A model generated the notes under the pieces. It did no database searches and had not been told where the DNA came from. It saw only the letters and a list, made by a program, of their open reading frames with translations. A DNA stretch of 64,000 nucleotides, taken from Blastomussa wellsi. Lineage: Eukaryota; Cnidaria; Anthozoa; Scleractinia; Plerogyridae. Below are positions 12,031-24,443 of the stretch, one piece after another (position 1 is the stretch's first letter; each line of letters begins with the position of its first letter). A program made the position numbers and the translations under genes. The stretch covers positions 29,711,307 to 29,775,306 of the forward strand of contig OX393562.1 of NCBI GenBank assembly GCA_947652115.1, given 5' to 3'.

Positions 12031-13225
12031 TTCATATACTTTACGTCATAAAATTAATTATATGTTTACACTTCGAAAGCGAAGGTTGGGGTGAAAATTA
12101 GCTGGTCTGGACTATTAAACTTATTACTAGAAAGAACTGATAAATCCAGTGGGTGGATTTGTCTTTTTTTAGTTTCGTGGGTTTGTGGATCGCTGTTTTG
12201 TTGGGAATTCGCAGTTGAGGTAAAACCTTTCAGTTTCCATGAGAACTGAACGAGCCTGACGTTGCTGAGCAACACGATGCATGCACGTTGGCTGATAAAA
12301 CGTGGACTTTCTCCGAGTGTTCTAAAAAGAACTTCACTTGTCTACCCTCCCCAACCATCTCTACTGGGTATATACTCAATCAATAATGGAGCAATTTGTC
12401 GAACGATATTTAATATGTCCATAATATTCACCCTGAAAATGGCTTAATGCCGAAAACGTTCGGTACTTTTAACTTTTTAAAATTTTTAGCCTTGTAAATA
12501 TATGATATTTAATATATTTCTCAAAGGGTTCAAGTGAAGCAAGTTTAATAGTAGGTATTTCGTAATACAATGTTACAAATAATCTATGCATGCAGCGAAT
12601 GAAACTAAAACGTTCAGTTCTATCCGATTTCATCTATCTATGTACAAGCTTCGTGAAATTTACTAATTTTGATTTAACTTTGCAAATGTATAAAGCTGAA
12701 AACTATAAGAATTCATATTAAGAAACCCCCTTGATAAAGCCACTGTTGCTCTCTTTTGCAAGATATCCGCGTCAGATCCATAATGAGTGTGGGAAACTGG
12801 AGTACAATCCACAGTGTAAGTAAAAAGATGGCAACTGGTACATTTACCTGTAATTCTTTGCGCGCGAAAACCCTAAAAACGTTTATAAAAACGCAAAGAA
12901 AACCCCCTAAACTTTCAAACTCGGCAAGAACAATGTTGTTATTACAGGAACGAATTTCGTTAAATTGTAGCTTTCTATATACCCTGTGGGCTGTGTTAGG
13001 GTCGCAAGGTATTGTGATAAAATGTACAGCCGCCATCTTATTGGAATAGCAATAGCAAATATTTTATTAGCGCATCTCGCTCTCTCGGTTTCCCCCACAT
13101 TTTCCCACTCGTGCGACAGCTGGAAGTCTGCTTTTACTTCTAGCTCGAATTTTCATCGTATTCTTATTTTTGTGCGATCATTAAAAAAATAATGATTTCG
13201 TAGGCCCAGAGTGTCAAGACATAAA

Positions 13226-16045
13226 CTATTTAATTAAAATGTAACAGAACGCCTTGGTTGATTTTTCACCGTTGTCAGTAGTAGCCTCGTTTCCACACGT
13301 GTTTTTGGAGTCCATTCCTCCTCTGCCACCTTCAGTTCCAAAGCCGATCCTAGACGAGGCCGCCTCGCCATTGCAGGCCTTGTATCCTATCATTCCAATG
13401 CGAGCTTTGGTGCCATTTGGGGAGTCGTCTTCAATGTTAAACCCTCCCCACGGTGAACCGCATGCATCCTGAATGAGACAAAAAACAATCAAGGGGCAAT
13501 GTACCGGCTGGTATATCGTTTTTCTGTATATGGTTGAGAGCTGGCTATGAACTTGCCTTATAATATTGAAGTTCATTCTCGTCCCCATGGCCCTTTCAGC
13601 TTCTTCAAGTCGACGGACCTTGGCACGAGAAACGAAGGGCTCAAGGGACACATAATAGCCCATTTCTGAGTTCCCTTTTCCCTCTATTTCAAAACGAGTC
13701 TTAGTACGAGACTATTTATATGGAAATGAGCTCGTTTTGCATGAGAATGAAGATGTAGGTAAAACACATTTTCATTTGAATCGTTTCGCACTTAGACTCG
13801 TTTTGACACTAAGGTAAAAGAGAACTCAGAAATGGCCTATTTTCCGGTCGTTGATTTTAGGACCTCCGGTCTTCGTGTATCCAGTCGTGATGTTTCTACT
13901 CACAGTATTGGAGAATAATGGCGGCCGACAAGGCAGGGTTCGATGTGTTTGACGTTACGTGGAATTACTACCGTGTAGAACAGAATGAGCCAAGGCCAAG
14001 GGACATTGTTTTCTTAAAGAAAGCCATTCGAATTATTTTACCGAAATTAAAGGTTTTGGCAAGTGACCGGTCCATCTTAATAGTTTTTATTAAATTTAAG
14101 ACAGGTTTAATTCTTGGTTTTCATGTGACGTCATAAATAAATATCTACATATAAATAAATATCTCCTCGCAAATTTTCAGCTCGATAGTACCCTTTGTTT
14201 TGAAAACAGAGCATCTTGAATATGTGAGTTCTCGGCCGTATGTGATATCAAGCTGAGAACCGTGACAAAACTGTTTTGTTTAGAAAAAGCCTATCCTTTC
14301 GATTTCAGATGTTTGAACATTTCAGATATGATAAGTGGTGTTTATGTGTAAGTATAATAGCTCATTAGCCAAAAGTAGTCGCTATTATAGCACAATTGAA
14401 TTCCAGATAGTTTCGCATGCATCACGGCGGCCATATTTGTGCCCCTCGGAAGGACGCAAATATAGCGTCGCCATACTAAACTTTGTAAATTTGCGTGGAA
14501 CGTTTCGGCAAATAACTCGAGAACGGGACACCGCACAGGCCTAAGACTTGGGGAAATGTTTTATTTATTGATCATCTACACTCGCTTAAATTCTAAGCTT
14601 CTGTAGTTGAATTGTTTCGAAGTTAGTTTTTGATAGCGTGAAAACCACCAATTGGTTTTGACCAATACTTCGACTGGACCAACTAGTGTTCTACAGAACC
14701 AGGGCTGTAGCTCTGGTCTTGTCGACTAGTCGAAATATTGGCCAAACCGTACCCAATTAAACCTGTCCCAAATCAAGTGCGGTAGTACAAGAAGGGCATT
14801 TTAAAATAACAGTCTTATACACCTCGAGTGAGTTCTGGTACGTGCATTTAAAAGACTTTTTGTGAGATCCGGCAAAAGTTCTGCCATAGGCTCCATATAG
14901 TCGTGTGGCCCTCTGCGTGGTAAACGTCTGTTAAATTCGGACTCTTTGTCGCTTGCCTCACCGAAAATAGCAGCTGGTTGACTACATAACTATTCTTCAT
15001 ACTTACATGCATATATGACCCGTTTATCAATGATTTCCATTTCGAGCGTTCAATGTTGAGTTTGTCATTTCTAGCTCCATTAAATATTTGCATCAGATTG
15101 TAATTTTTTTTCGAGATCTTGAGCCAATTAGTATGACCGTTAACTTTCATTCCAACACACAACCCTTCCTGGAAATTGGCAGAGCCAAAGAAGGCAAATT
15201 TTGTTTCCTGTAAAGAAAGTGGATAATAAGATGTTTAGAAAACGTTCATGTAAAACTTTATTTAGGGAGTCTCTAGATGAGTCTTTTGCATAGAGTAGTC
15301 AATGTAGTTTGTGTTAGTTAATCAGTATTTAGCGTTCTTATCTTTTCATTATATTTTATTGTATTTTAAACAGGGTCCCTTTGATAACAGTGCTCTTGTA
15401 CTGAAGGGTTATCCTGTATAAATAGTCGTTATTATTTATTATTATTATTTCACGGAATGCCCTTAAACAAATATGGCTTTTTGATCAGTATGATGGCTTT
15501 TTGATCAGTATGATGAATTACATAATATTCACAGAATGTGTAAATGATCATAAATAGATACAATGTGTTGGGAACTTGTTGGGGTTAAGTGGTAAAAGGG
15601 CCGGGTAAAACCGGTTAGCATCCTGTATACTAGTATTTGCAACACCGCGGGAGAACCCACCGGACGTCAAGATTTAGCCCAATGCGAACTTGCGATGGTT
15701 ATACCAACAAGGGGAAGTAAACTTATGAAGGTGTCGGAAACATAAGACAATAGGTAGGTAGGTAGGTAGGTAGGTAGGTATGTATACTTTATTTAATTCA
15801 AAGAAACACGCTAACCCCAACAACACTCAGCTGGTTTCCATGGAGGGCGTGTTTGTACAGACATAAAAAGAGACTAGAACTAATAATACAATCTACCTTT
15901 ATTATAAATCTTAACTTTAAATATTCGGGGGTTTCAATTCTTTGAAAATTGCGCGCGTTGCCCTCTGAATGCAAGATTTTTCTTGATTTTTGGCTCAAAA
16001 AATACTTAAAATTATAGCTTTCGGAATGTAACCCTTCGGAGTTTC

Positions 16046-16081
<36 letters not shown>

Positions 16082-19000
16082 TGAGCGATAGTCAAATCGG
16101 CTGCGCCTCGTTGACTATTCGCTCATAGAAAACTCGGGCTCGTACTGACTCCAAACACTTTTAAATATGTTATACCGTGTTGCTGAGATCTTTTCCACCT
16201 TGCTCCTGGTAGGGAGTAGTGTTTTTCCACTGGGGAGAGGAGTATGAGAACGTCCCCTGCAATAAAATAACGTTGTGTTATTCAGGTTAATAAACGTGTT
16301 GAGAGTTCGTTTCACATTTTTAACAAAGCACTGGTACTCATCAACGCCATAATGCGACCAAAACAGAGTGGGAAATTTATTCATAACCTTCAAGTAACTG
16401 TGTTTTCGTTTCTTTATTGGGATTTGCGAATTTTACTGGTTCCTCCATTGTTTTGCTTTGGGCTTCTTTTTGGCTCCTCGCCAACTATCAGCAGATAGCA
16501 ACCTCGAACTTGGTAGGTTTTGGACTGCAAAAGAATCTAACAACTACTCGCTCTAGTTTTGTGCAAACGTTAGTTATTCGATTGCTTGTAACCTGCATCG
16601 AGGGATCGTAATAAAATTGTAGTCGAAATTTTATAGAGAACTCTTTAAAGAAAATTTGCATGCTTATAATTCAAATTAATTAGCTACGTGGGCTTTGCTA
16701 GTCATAAAACGTTTTGTAATATTTTGTTTATTTTCGATAAGTTTTTTTCTAGGTATACATTTATTAGGTGGCGTATGGGGTCATAGACCTTCCTTTAGGA
16801 TATGCGTTAGTCAATTTTGTATCTCTTTTCCTTATATTTGTTTTGTCAACAAAGGTTTATGACAACAAACAGCAAACGTCTTGTTTACGCACCTTGCTGC
16901 CGTTTATTTTCATAGCTAGCGCCCAGCCTCCCTCGCCACACTCCACCGTATTTTCCATTTTGCAATAAATATAGCTTGTACGATCATAAATCCTTATATA
17001 ATAAGCACCACTGGGTACATTTCTACATGGAAAGAAAACGAAAACATGGGCCGTATTACAGCTTGTACACTGTAGAGTCACTGTAAACAATTCATAAGCT
17101 ACTATTTATAATAACTCACTTTCTTTTGGAGAAGATTTCTTGGCAGGATTTAGCGGGTTTGGTAGGATGATCTCCTAATTCTGTAAAGAAAGTGAATTAG
17201 CCACTTTCTAAACGAGCAAGGGACTGGGTACCAATATTTAAAATCGATTGGAACTTAAAAGTGAGTCTGACACGTGAAAGTTCATCCAAAATAATGTAAG
17301 TTTACTAAAGTTCAGCGTTATTGGCAAAAACGCACATATGCAGTACGCGTTTGAAAATTTGAAATCTAAGAGAGCTTTGTATATGGTTTGGAGGGACAGG
17401 CGTCCCTCCAAACCATACAAAGCTCTATTAAATTTCATCTTTTCAAAAGTGTACTATATATTTGCGTTTAAGTCAATAACGCTGAAATTTGGTATTTTTA
17501 CATTACTTTGGATGATCTTTTACGTGCTAATTTTTCGTTTCAATCGATTGTAAATATTTGTACCCAGTCCCCTACTCGTTTAGAAAATGGCTAATGGAAA
17601 AATTCTAAGATTCTAAAAATGCATTGAAGAAGTTAAATTAGAACTGAAAGCGAAATCGGCGTCCTTTCAAACTAAATTTTCTCAAAGGAAAAATTGTAAA
17701 TTGGCGCGGTATCGGAAAGCTAACGGGAGCCGAAGGGAAACAAGACTAAGCCAGTGGGCGGATCCAGGGGAGGGGGGGATTGGGTGGCTAGCCAACCCCC
17801 ATTTTGGCTCCTGGACTCATAAAAGCAACGAAGAAATCTATTTATTCTCCACTTTTGTAACGGGGTATTTCTATTTATCTGCTTTTTATTGTACTTTTGT
17901 TTCAATCCGCCCCCCTAAAATATTCCTAGATCCGCCACTGTCGCCACTGTGGTGTTGCTCGGACCAGAAACAAAAATTGAACTCAAGCGTTAACCAAAAT
18001 GTAGAATCTTACAGCGAAACGATCGCTTTTATGATAGTTTTAATGGCAATCTCTCGAATAAAGTCTGTTGTGTAACTAGTCCAACCAGTTTATTACAAAA
18101 ATCAATTCCTGATCATTTTCAAGTTTGCTGCCTTGGGTTGACAGTAAGCCCACATTTGGTCTCTAGCGGTGATTGCGGGCAGCTTTGAAGCTCATTGCCT
18201 CTATTTGGTGATTTTCTTCACTAAATAATGTTTCTTACGTAAATAGGACTGAGTGATTAACAAAACCGACGACCGCGTAGCGCAAGTCCGATTTGATTAA
18301 TCACGAGTATGACTACTGACAGAATTGGACGACACGAATTCCTGCTACCAGTTAATAATAACTATAACAAAATTGGAGATAAACTTCCGCAAAGCAAAAC
18401 CTGTTGACGATTTATCATCACTGTGATAAAAAGCGATGTTTGAAAATGAAAGTTCTTGGAATATCAAGGAGTTTCAGTCGTATTAAGGAAGAAAAGAAAG
18501 AGCGCACGAATGCAACCTTGTTGTTGGATACTTTAGCTGCGCGCGCTCCAATTTAGTCAAAGTAGGGCGTGCTAATAACCAATCAGATTCGAGAATTTTG
18601 TTGTAGTTATGATTATAACTGTTATTAAGGACTTATATTAAGCTGCCGCAATTACCTGGTACAGGCTTTTCTTCTGGGACCGGCTATAGTAAGAACGAAA
18701 AAAATGTTAAGTCACTCACTAGCTTTCCCCCACCTGTAGTTATTATTTTTAGTGCAGGTTAGCTTTTTAAACTGTTTAATTAGCAATTATTCTACGAGCG
18801 CGTGTTGGATATGAGACGGTAGTTAGCCAACCATCTTATATCCAACAAGCGCGAGTGGAATGATGGAAAAATATTGCATAAACATTGCAAAGAGTGCATT
18901 CTTTTACGCGTACACGTACCATATTTGTAGGTCAAATGTATATGAACTCATATACCATTGCCTCTAAACCAATCAAAACTCAGCAAATGCAATATCCCAT

Positions 19001-21709
19001 AGCTAGTTTTTAATAACTTGTAATAACTGCGAGTAAGTAGAATGCTGCCGAGAGTTTGATGCAGGAACACTTGGCCGATAAGCTCATAAAAGCACATATT
19101 TCGTTTCTCTTGACCCGTAACCAAAATGTTCGTGACACTGATGAATACGTCCACAATTAAATAAATTTATATTCGACATCGCAAGCAATCAAAGCAGGCA
19201 AGAAAAAATATTAATTTATCGATAGTTTGTTCACCACTTCCTTCCTTTCAATATATCTCACTCATAGTCTCATAGTTTCACTTCAGCTGCTCAGAACGCA
19301 CGGATCGTAGAGCGTAACGGATCCATATCCCCTGAGCAACAACGCTCCTCTTGATAGCGGAGCCCCATAACCATTGAGATTGGAAATCCATGTATGCATA
19401 GAAATAGAAGAACCATGTCGTTCATTTTCCATGGTCAAAAATGGCTAGCGACATGGTCCGGTGGCACGTACGGCCGTACGGCCGTAAATTCGGCGATTGG
19501 AGTTGACAATTAATTCTGTCTAATTCTGATCTAATTCGGCAGCTAGCTCCGCCATTAGGCTTGGCTAAATCTGTATATAACTATGGGTGCAAAGAAGGCA
19601 TCTAGAAAAATCGGGAATCTGGAAATCCGCGCGTCTCAGTGGAATACGATTAGGAGCAAAACAACAACAACAACAAGCAACAGTTAGAGCAAAACGCCGA
19701 ATTCTGATTGTTTATTCGTCAGCGGTATATTTCAGTTGAGTAGGTTATATCCGCCTTTTTCGCGTGGCTGCGATATTGGCCATAGTCAATAGATTCCGTA
19801 CCCCGAGCGTCGAGTTGAAATGTTTGGGAACAAGTTCCCGCGTGGGAAAACAAAAGTTTTCAATGCCTCGGGACTCACCATGGCCGCCGTGAGATTATAA
19901 GGCCTATTATTTAGGTTTGCGCTCTGGGCGTTTTTGCTCTCACCTCACATCTCTTCAGTTCCTTTTTGGTTTGATTTCGAGTTGTTTTTTCTTGATTTTA
20001 TAGTTCAAAAAGTGGCAATACACTTCTTCTTTCCACAAAATCAAAAAACTATGGTTTAGTTTATGGGCGAGAGACTTATTTTATGTAAGCGTTACCGAAC
20101 TTATTTCACCGAGGAAATCCCAGATTCGTAATAACTCAGTTTCGTTTCGGGCGCTTTAATTTAAAATTTGTTTCCACGACAGCCAATACTGTAACAATAG
20201 CTTTAATGCTGTTGAATAAATATTTCAAAATTCTTCATAAAATCGTCCTCAAAATCTAAATATTTGCTCTTTTTTTCTCTTAGCCGTTGGCACTGTAAAT
20301 ATAATCATGCCATTTATACGTACGAATTCTGCCAATTGCTCAGTTCTACTCGAAAAAGTTGACAAATTGAAATCGTGTTTTATTAAATTGACCTCAGATA
20401 CTATTTTTCTGTGAATTGCATCATTTGAAGCCGGTAGCAAAATAAAGTGGTTACTGGATTATCGGATATTCAAGCCAGTTCAAACAAGACACCCGTAAGT
20501 GATCGTCGCTCTTCAGCGATTGAAGTTTCTGCCTGTATCGGAAACAACATTATTTTACAAATGATTCTTGTATTGCCCGTATCACAATACAAATTACCAA
20601 TTTATCAATTAAAAGTTACCGTGAAATTAAAGTTACTTTTTCCCTTTGGGAACTAAGGAAATGCAGAGAATTGAATTTTCCGTATTCATTTTCTTGTCTT
20701 CAATTGCCGCATGTTTTTTTTATATAGAAAATTAATATATACATGTCATGAACATCATTTTTGAGTGAGGAAATATGTTCTCTCAAAGTGCTCGGTTGAT
20801 TTAATTTGCCATGGAGGTACAAACGAGTAAAAGCTATTCTTCCATGTCTTAGACAGCGAACAATGAGTAAATCATTCGTTTTTGTTCGGACTGAAACAGA
20901 TAAATTCGAAATTTGCTACAAACGTCCCCAGAAATTGAACTTGCAAAAAGACCAATTTTTTTCTGGGTTTCTCGCTTTGATATGTTCCTGAAGGGATTGG
21001 CATTCGGTGAACTCTTGCATGTTCTTTTGCCTGCTGGGTTCCTCGCATACTAAACAACCAAACCGAATATTTAATACAGGAAGTGTTCACTGAAAACATT
21101 TTTTTCGATATCCTTTTTGTTCGAAATTTTTACCTGAACCTCTCTGTTTCATCTTTCACCTTCGGAAAAACTTAAATGCCATTTAGCCTTGGCTAAAGAC
21201 ATCTAATGGATAATTTTGTGTATAATGACAATACATTTATACTATATTTTATACCAACATCATTTTGTTAAATTATTTATGGATAATGCAGCATCTGACA
21301 GTTTTAAATACAAATTATCATAAAGTTCGCTGAAATTCAGGCCATCGTAATTCGAAACCTATAAAAACGGAACTAAAGTGTGATCAAAAATATAAAATTT
21401 TCCAATAAACAACTTAAATATTAATCTTACCCTTATCTGATGGAAGATCCAACCTCTTGAAAATATCACCCTGTTGCTGTCGCATTGTTCCTGTATGCCA
21501 TTCGAGTTTATCTCGCAAGTCTTGTTTTCTGTATAGAAGTTATACGAGATACAACTGGGCTGATCGTGGCAAGTTTGAAGACATGACATCCACTCAACAC
21601 TGAAAATCGTTTTTTCTACGTAACCGGGAAAGTAAGCATCTTTGTGCACTGTAGTCGCACTGGGCGCAATTTTGCACAAAAGCAAAATAGAAATTGCCGC
21701 TAAAAACAT
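13226..21709 (-). CDS. Secreted PAN/apple plus fibrinogen-like protein, seven exons, 340 aa
   Basis: Exons in transcript order: 21709-21431, 18683-18656, 17180-17120, 17022-16893, 16256-16176, 15207-15007, 13468-13226. All junctions are GT-AG and phases agree (93 codons; then 28, 61, 130, 81, 201, 243 nt). The start is the ATG at 21709; a GTG three codons upstream also lies in frame. Residues 1-20 are a signal peptide; ~24-93 form a PAN/apple fold with paired cysteines (C43, C47, C53, C65, C76) ending WIFHQIR. A linker PVPEEKPVP comes from a 28-nt exon. The rest reads PAKSCQEIF, GAYYIRIY, YCKMENTVECGEGGWALAMKING, FSYSSPQW, ETKFAFFG, CVGMKVNG, ARIGM, SRIGFGT, TCGNEATTDNG and YILIK, the cnidarian fibrinogen-related C-terminal domain also found in some coral skeletal matrix proteins (USOMP5-like). 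Likely extracellular and carbohydrate- or matrix-binding; exact role unknown. Confidence 0.85.
13653..13841. mobile_element. Foldback MITE, about 189 bp
   Basis: The 26-bp ends at 13653-13678 (AATAGCCCATTTCTGAGTTC...) and 13816-13841 match in inverted orientation at 24 of 26 positions. The interior carries two inverted AAACGAGTCT motifs. It lies in the last intron of the PAN/fibrinogen-like gene. Confidence 0.7.
14650..14758. mobile_element. Short foldback element
   Basis: The left arm AATTGGTTTTGACCAATACT is echoed by the reverse complement of the right end (AATTGGGTACGGTTTGGCCA), with further pairing through TTCGACT. Arms are imperfect. It is intronic in the PAN/fibrinogen-like gene. Confidence 0.5.
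15395..15455 (+). repeat. Retrotransposon-like 3' tail
   Basis: The sequence TGTACTGAAGGGTTATCC followed by TGTATAAATA and a (TTATTA)n run has the form of a non-LTR element 3' end. No open reading frame of the element is present. Confidence 0.35.
15751..15783. repeat. (GGTA)n microsatellite
   Basis: About seven TAGG tetranucleotides, followed by GTATACTTTATTTAATTC, again like the end of a retroposed element on the minus strand. Confidence 0.9.
16071..16137. repeat. Intronic hairpin with 25-bp arms
   Basis: Arms at 16071-16095 and 16111-16137 pair (TTTTCTATGAGCGATAGTCAA against TTGACTATTCGCTCATAGAA) around a 15-nt loop. It lies 39 bp past the 5' splice site of the 81-nt exon at 16176-16256. 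It is probably MITE-derived. Confidence 0.65.
17197..17594. mobile_element. Large foldback MITE, about 398 bp
   Basis: The element is an inverted repeat almost to its centre. The left end TTAGCCACTTTCTAAACGAG matches the right end TTAGCCATTTTCTAAACGAG, and the arms meet at 17389-17417 (GGAGGGAC...GTCCCTCC). Arms are nearly 190 bp, diverged. Its left end is 16 bp from the 3' splice site of the exon at 17120-17180. Confidence 0.8.
17752..17940. mobile_element. hAT-like MITE, about 189 bp
   Basis: The ends CAGTGGGCGGATCCAGG and CCTAGATCCGCCACTG are inverted and resemble the CAGGGGCGGATC element at 2379-2532. The interior has no coding capacity. It is intronic in the PAN/fibrinogen-like gene. 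Confidence 0.65.
18240..18645. repeat. Weakly inverted repeat region
   Basis: TTAATAATAACTATAACAAA near 18352 is mirrored by TTTTGTTGTAGTTATGATTA near 18595. It may be a decayed foldback element; ends are uncertain. It directly precedes (on the plus strand) the 28-nt microexon. Confidence 0.35.
18990..19330 (-). mobile_element. Dispersed repeat, copy 2 (intact at the insertion site)
   Basis: This is the reverse-oriented relative of 2130-2575. It lacks the 154-bp element found in copy 1 and so shows the pre-insertion state. It is intronic in the PAN/fibrinogen-like gene. Confidence 0.6.
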
Positions 21710-22891
21710 ATTAATCACTCTAAGTCCGATAATGTTTAAAGGCGAGACATTGCCTCTGTGTTATGTTTTCTTGATGTCCAAGATGAGAAGCAACTTCTAG
21801 ATATTTTTTCTGCGTGACAATTTCAGTTTCTCATATTTTCATGATGTCCAATAAACATTTACGTCTCTATTGTTCAGGATACGGTCGGGCTATTTTCTGC
21901 GAATTAAACCGATAGCCTTGAAAAGGAACGCAAGGAGATGGATAAAGCACAAAATATAATTGGAAATTGGAAATTTCCGACAACCCAAGCACTGGCGTAA
22001 CAAAAGACCTCTTTACGCACTTTGCATAAACCAATGTTCCATTTTGTTTTGGCAGTGCGCGTCATATTGTGAATGATACTCAATTTAATTTAACAAGCAT
22101 AAGAGGAAAGCATGGGATAATATTGCGAACAGTGTAAATAGTGTCACCACAAAACATCTTCTGGCCAATTTATGTGAATAAACGGCACCCATTTGTTTAA
22201 TAAAGACCTACAAGGGGCCAGAAAAATTGATTAAAGTCTAATTAGGGTAATTTACTTCTTTGCAAAAAGAAAAAATATTGCGATGTTAATAAAAGTCATA
22301 AAAATTGGCGTTTTAGCTTAAATAAAAATTATATTTAGCGCGACTTGCGAATGTGTATTTAAACTATCCTACATGTCATTCTCTACTCGCACGGTCGATG
22401 TTGACGTTGTTTTTATACAACTTTCCCATGTCATTGATTCTCCATATCTAACTGCTGTTCAGCACGTTCTTCAACCTTTTTAATCGAAAGGAAAAATGGC
22501 AAGATTTTTACTGACATGAGATATGAATATATGTAGAGCATGATCGTAGCAGATGTTTTTACCACAATTTCAAGCCGTACAGTTTAAAAAACAGGAAAGA
22601 TTTCTTTCTTTTCTTCTTCTTTTGTCTCCATTTTCGCCCTAAAAATTACAAAGGAAAGTGGAACGGTTTGTCGAGATAGATTTACTAGTACTCTATTACT
22701 GAAAAATGTTTCTTAATCGTTTATTGCGTAAAGTACAAATCACTCTTGTTCCCATGGAGACCATGTCTTGAGTAATGAATCCATCGGTAATTTTTTCCTT
22801 ATCTTCATAGCGATTTCTCAAATTTCAGTTAGCACCTTTTTCGACCACTTATTTTAGTCAGGCGCAGTCAAAGAATAGCTTTTTCAGTTGT

Positions 22892-23165
22892 GTGAAGTAA
22901 ATATGAAATAATTAATATTTGAACTGCGGATGTGGATGAAAGTGAAGAATGATCATCGCAGTTAATTTCCAATTTAAGCAATTGGAAAGAAGAAGCCTGA
23001 AAACATCAGAGCTTCGACGGGATTCGAACCCGTGACCTCCGTGATACCGGTGCGATGCTCTACCAACTGAGCTATGAGGCCACACATTAGGAGCGAGGTC
23101 AATTTATTGAGTTCATATTCTCCCATGAGTGAAATGATGTGAAGAAAATATGAAATAATTCACAC
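22892..23165 (-). mobile_element. tRNA-derived repeat with direct flanks
   Basis: On the minus strand, 23081-23011 reads like a tRNA: GGCCTCA, then GCTCAGTTGGTAGAGC (D arm, A box) and ACGGGTTCGAATCCCGT (T arm, B box). The anticodon stem and acceptor stem do not pair properly, so it is not a working tRNA. The unit continues into AAGAAGCCTGAAAACATC and GATGATCATCGC, shared with 11905-12030. Near-identical GTGAAGWAAATATGAAATAA stretches at ~22892 and ~23140 flank it. Confidence 0.6.
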
Positions 23166-23723
23166 TTTTGTACTGTCAAGCTGAGAAAATTCTGATCTGT
23201 GACTCTTTCACGCGAGAAGTGTGTTGAGATTCCATTTCTATATACAAATCTTGCTGTGTTTTGGCGAGCTCTTTGTGCGGGTTAAAATGTTAAAATATGC
23301 GAGTAAAAATGTGCAGCGAACTGCTCACTCACTAAACTTCTCGTTCATGAAATGTGTCGCGTCAAGTCAAAATCAAATCAAATCGTCTTTGTTTAAAGAG
23401 GGTAGCACATAATAGTCTTTCGACTAAGAAACTTTGCCCTTTCTAATTACCGATCGCATTAGAATTTAGAAAAGTTGGTTTTTGAGGAGGGAGGAAAACC
23501 AAAGAACCACGACTGTGCCAACCCTGCTCCCCAAATTCAAATAAACAATATATGCTAAGTACTCGCAAATTCCATCCTGCCTTCTGAAGCAAAAACTCTT
23601 TAAATGAAGTTTTGATAACGTGGAGAAAGATTTATGCAGCCGGAACTAAAATTTAACCTGGCCAGCCCACCATGAGGAGGGCTGAAAAACGGATAAAAGG
23701 CCCCAGTTATCGGCGGGAATAGA

Positions 23724-23863
23724 ATTTATTTCATACATACTGAGCGAACGACTGTGAAAATACATCGTTCGTCCAATCAGAGACACAAACGATAGTACTT
23801 CACAGTGGAGGGCAACAAGCGCACAGCTTTCCGTAAGAAAAATCTCAGTAAGTATGAAATAAA
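23724..23863. mobile_element. Small foldback element
   Basis: TTTATTTCATACATACTGAG near the left end pairs with CTCAGTAAGTATGAAATAAA at 23844-23863. It has no coding capacity. Confidence 0.5.
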
Positions 23864-24432
23864 AACATTACTGCGCTAACTCGTTCGTTTCTTTTGTGCA
23901 TAGCAACTCGTGAATAAAAATCGTTCGTGCGCACTTTCCATGGCATAAACTTTATTAATATTAGCCCGGTGAACACGGGCCGATTGCAAACTCCAATCTC
24001 ATATTTGACGAAACAAGCGAATTTCAAAAGTTCCGTCATGTACAGGATCGATTTGGATTGGTTTTTGAAGACAATAAAAATGACCGGAAGTAAGGAGTGG
24101 GTCAAGCTTTTGAAAGCTAGGCATGCGAAGTTCAACCGGATGGTCCGATATTTTCTGACTTCAAATCGGATCTTTGCAGGGTCGCTCGTTTCTAACCTGT
24201 GATCGGGCATGATTGCAGGTTAGCTCGTTTTCCGACCGCCGGTTAATGCAAGGGGAACGAAGACGGAAGAAAATGCTAAACACTTTTGGGCTGAACTTCA
24301 CCTTGTAATCGGCCAACAGAAAGGTTGCAAAGTAATGAAAATAAATTAAAGTTCTTAGTCATAAGAACGTGACGCCAGAAACCGAACAAGATGCATAACA
24401 ATCAATAATCTCATCAGATATTCGTGTCAATC

Positions 24433-24438
24433 TTTATT
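24433..24438 (-). terminator. Poly(A) signal AATAAA
   Basis: AATAAA on the minus strand begins 5 nt after the stop codon of the small membrane protein gene, a very short 3' UTR. Confidence 0.5.
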
Positions 24439-24443
24439 CGTTA

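Larger units (their letters stand above)
9492..13225. other. Intergenic region, mostly repeats
   Basis: About 3.7 kb between the intronless SERINC and the PAN/fibrinogen-like gene. It holds the inverted-repeat element at 11471-11693 and a truncated tRNA-related repeat at ~11905-12030. A minus-strand frame at 10066-10443 reads through with no recognisable domain or neighbouring exon, and I take it as repeat-derived. A hairpin at 10507-10558 has 7-bp arms. No supported gene. Confidence 0.5.
21710..24432. other. Intergenic region with repeats
   Basis: About 2.7 kb upstream of the PAN/fibrinogen-like gene and downstream of the small membrane protein gene. It holds the tRNA-related repeat at 22892-23165 and a small inverted repeat at 23724-23863. 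Two overlapping opposite frames at 23845-24210 have no domain and no splice partners. No supported gene. Confidence 0.5.

Noticed and set aside
17238..17553. Pair of similar frames on opposite strands
   Set aside because: They read the two arms of one palindromic MITE, which explains the mirrored peptides.
22945..23092. tRNA gene on the minus strand (23081-23011)
   Set aside because: D and T arms look right, but anticodon and acceptor stems do not pair, and the flanks are shared with a second truncated copy at 11.9 kb. It is a tRNA-derived repeat.
23845..24210. Two overlapping opposite-strand frames of 121 and 91 codons
   Set aside because: Neither has a recognisable motif, plausible start context or adjoining exons.
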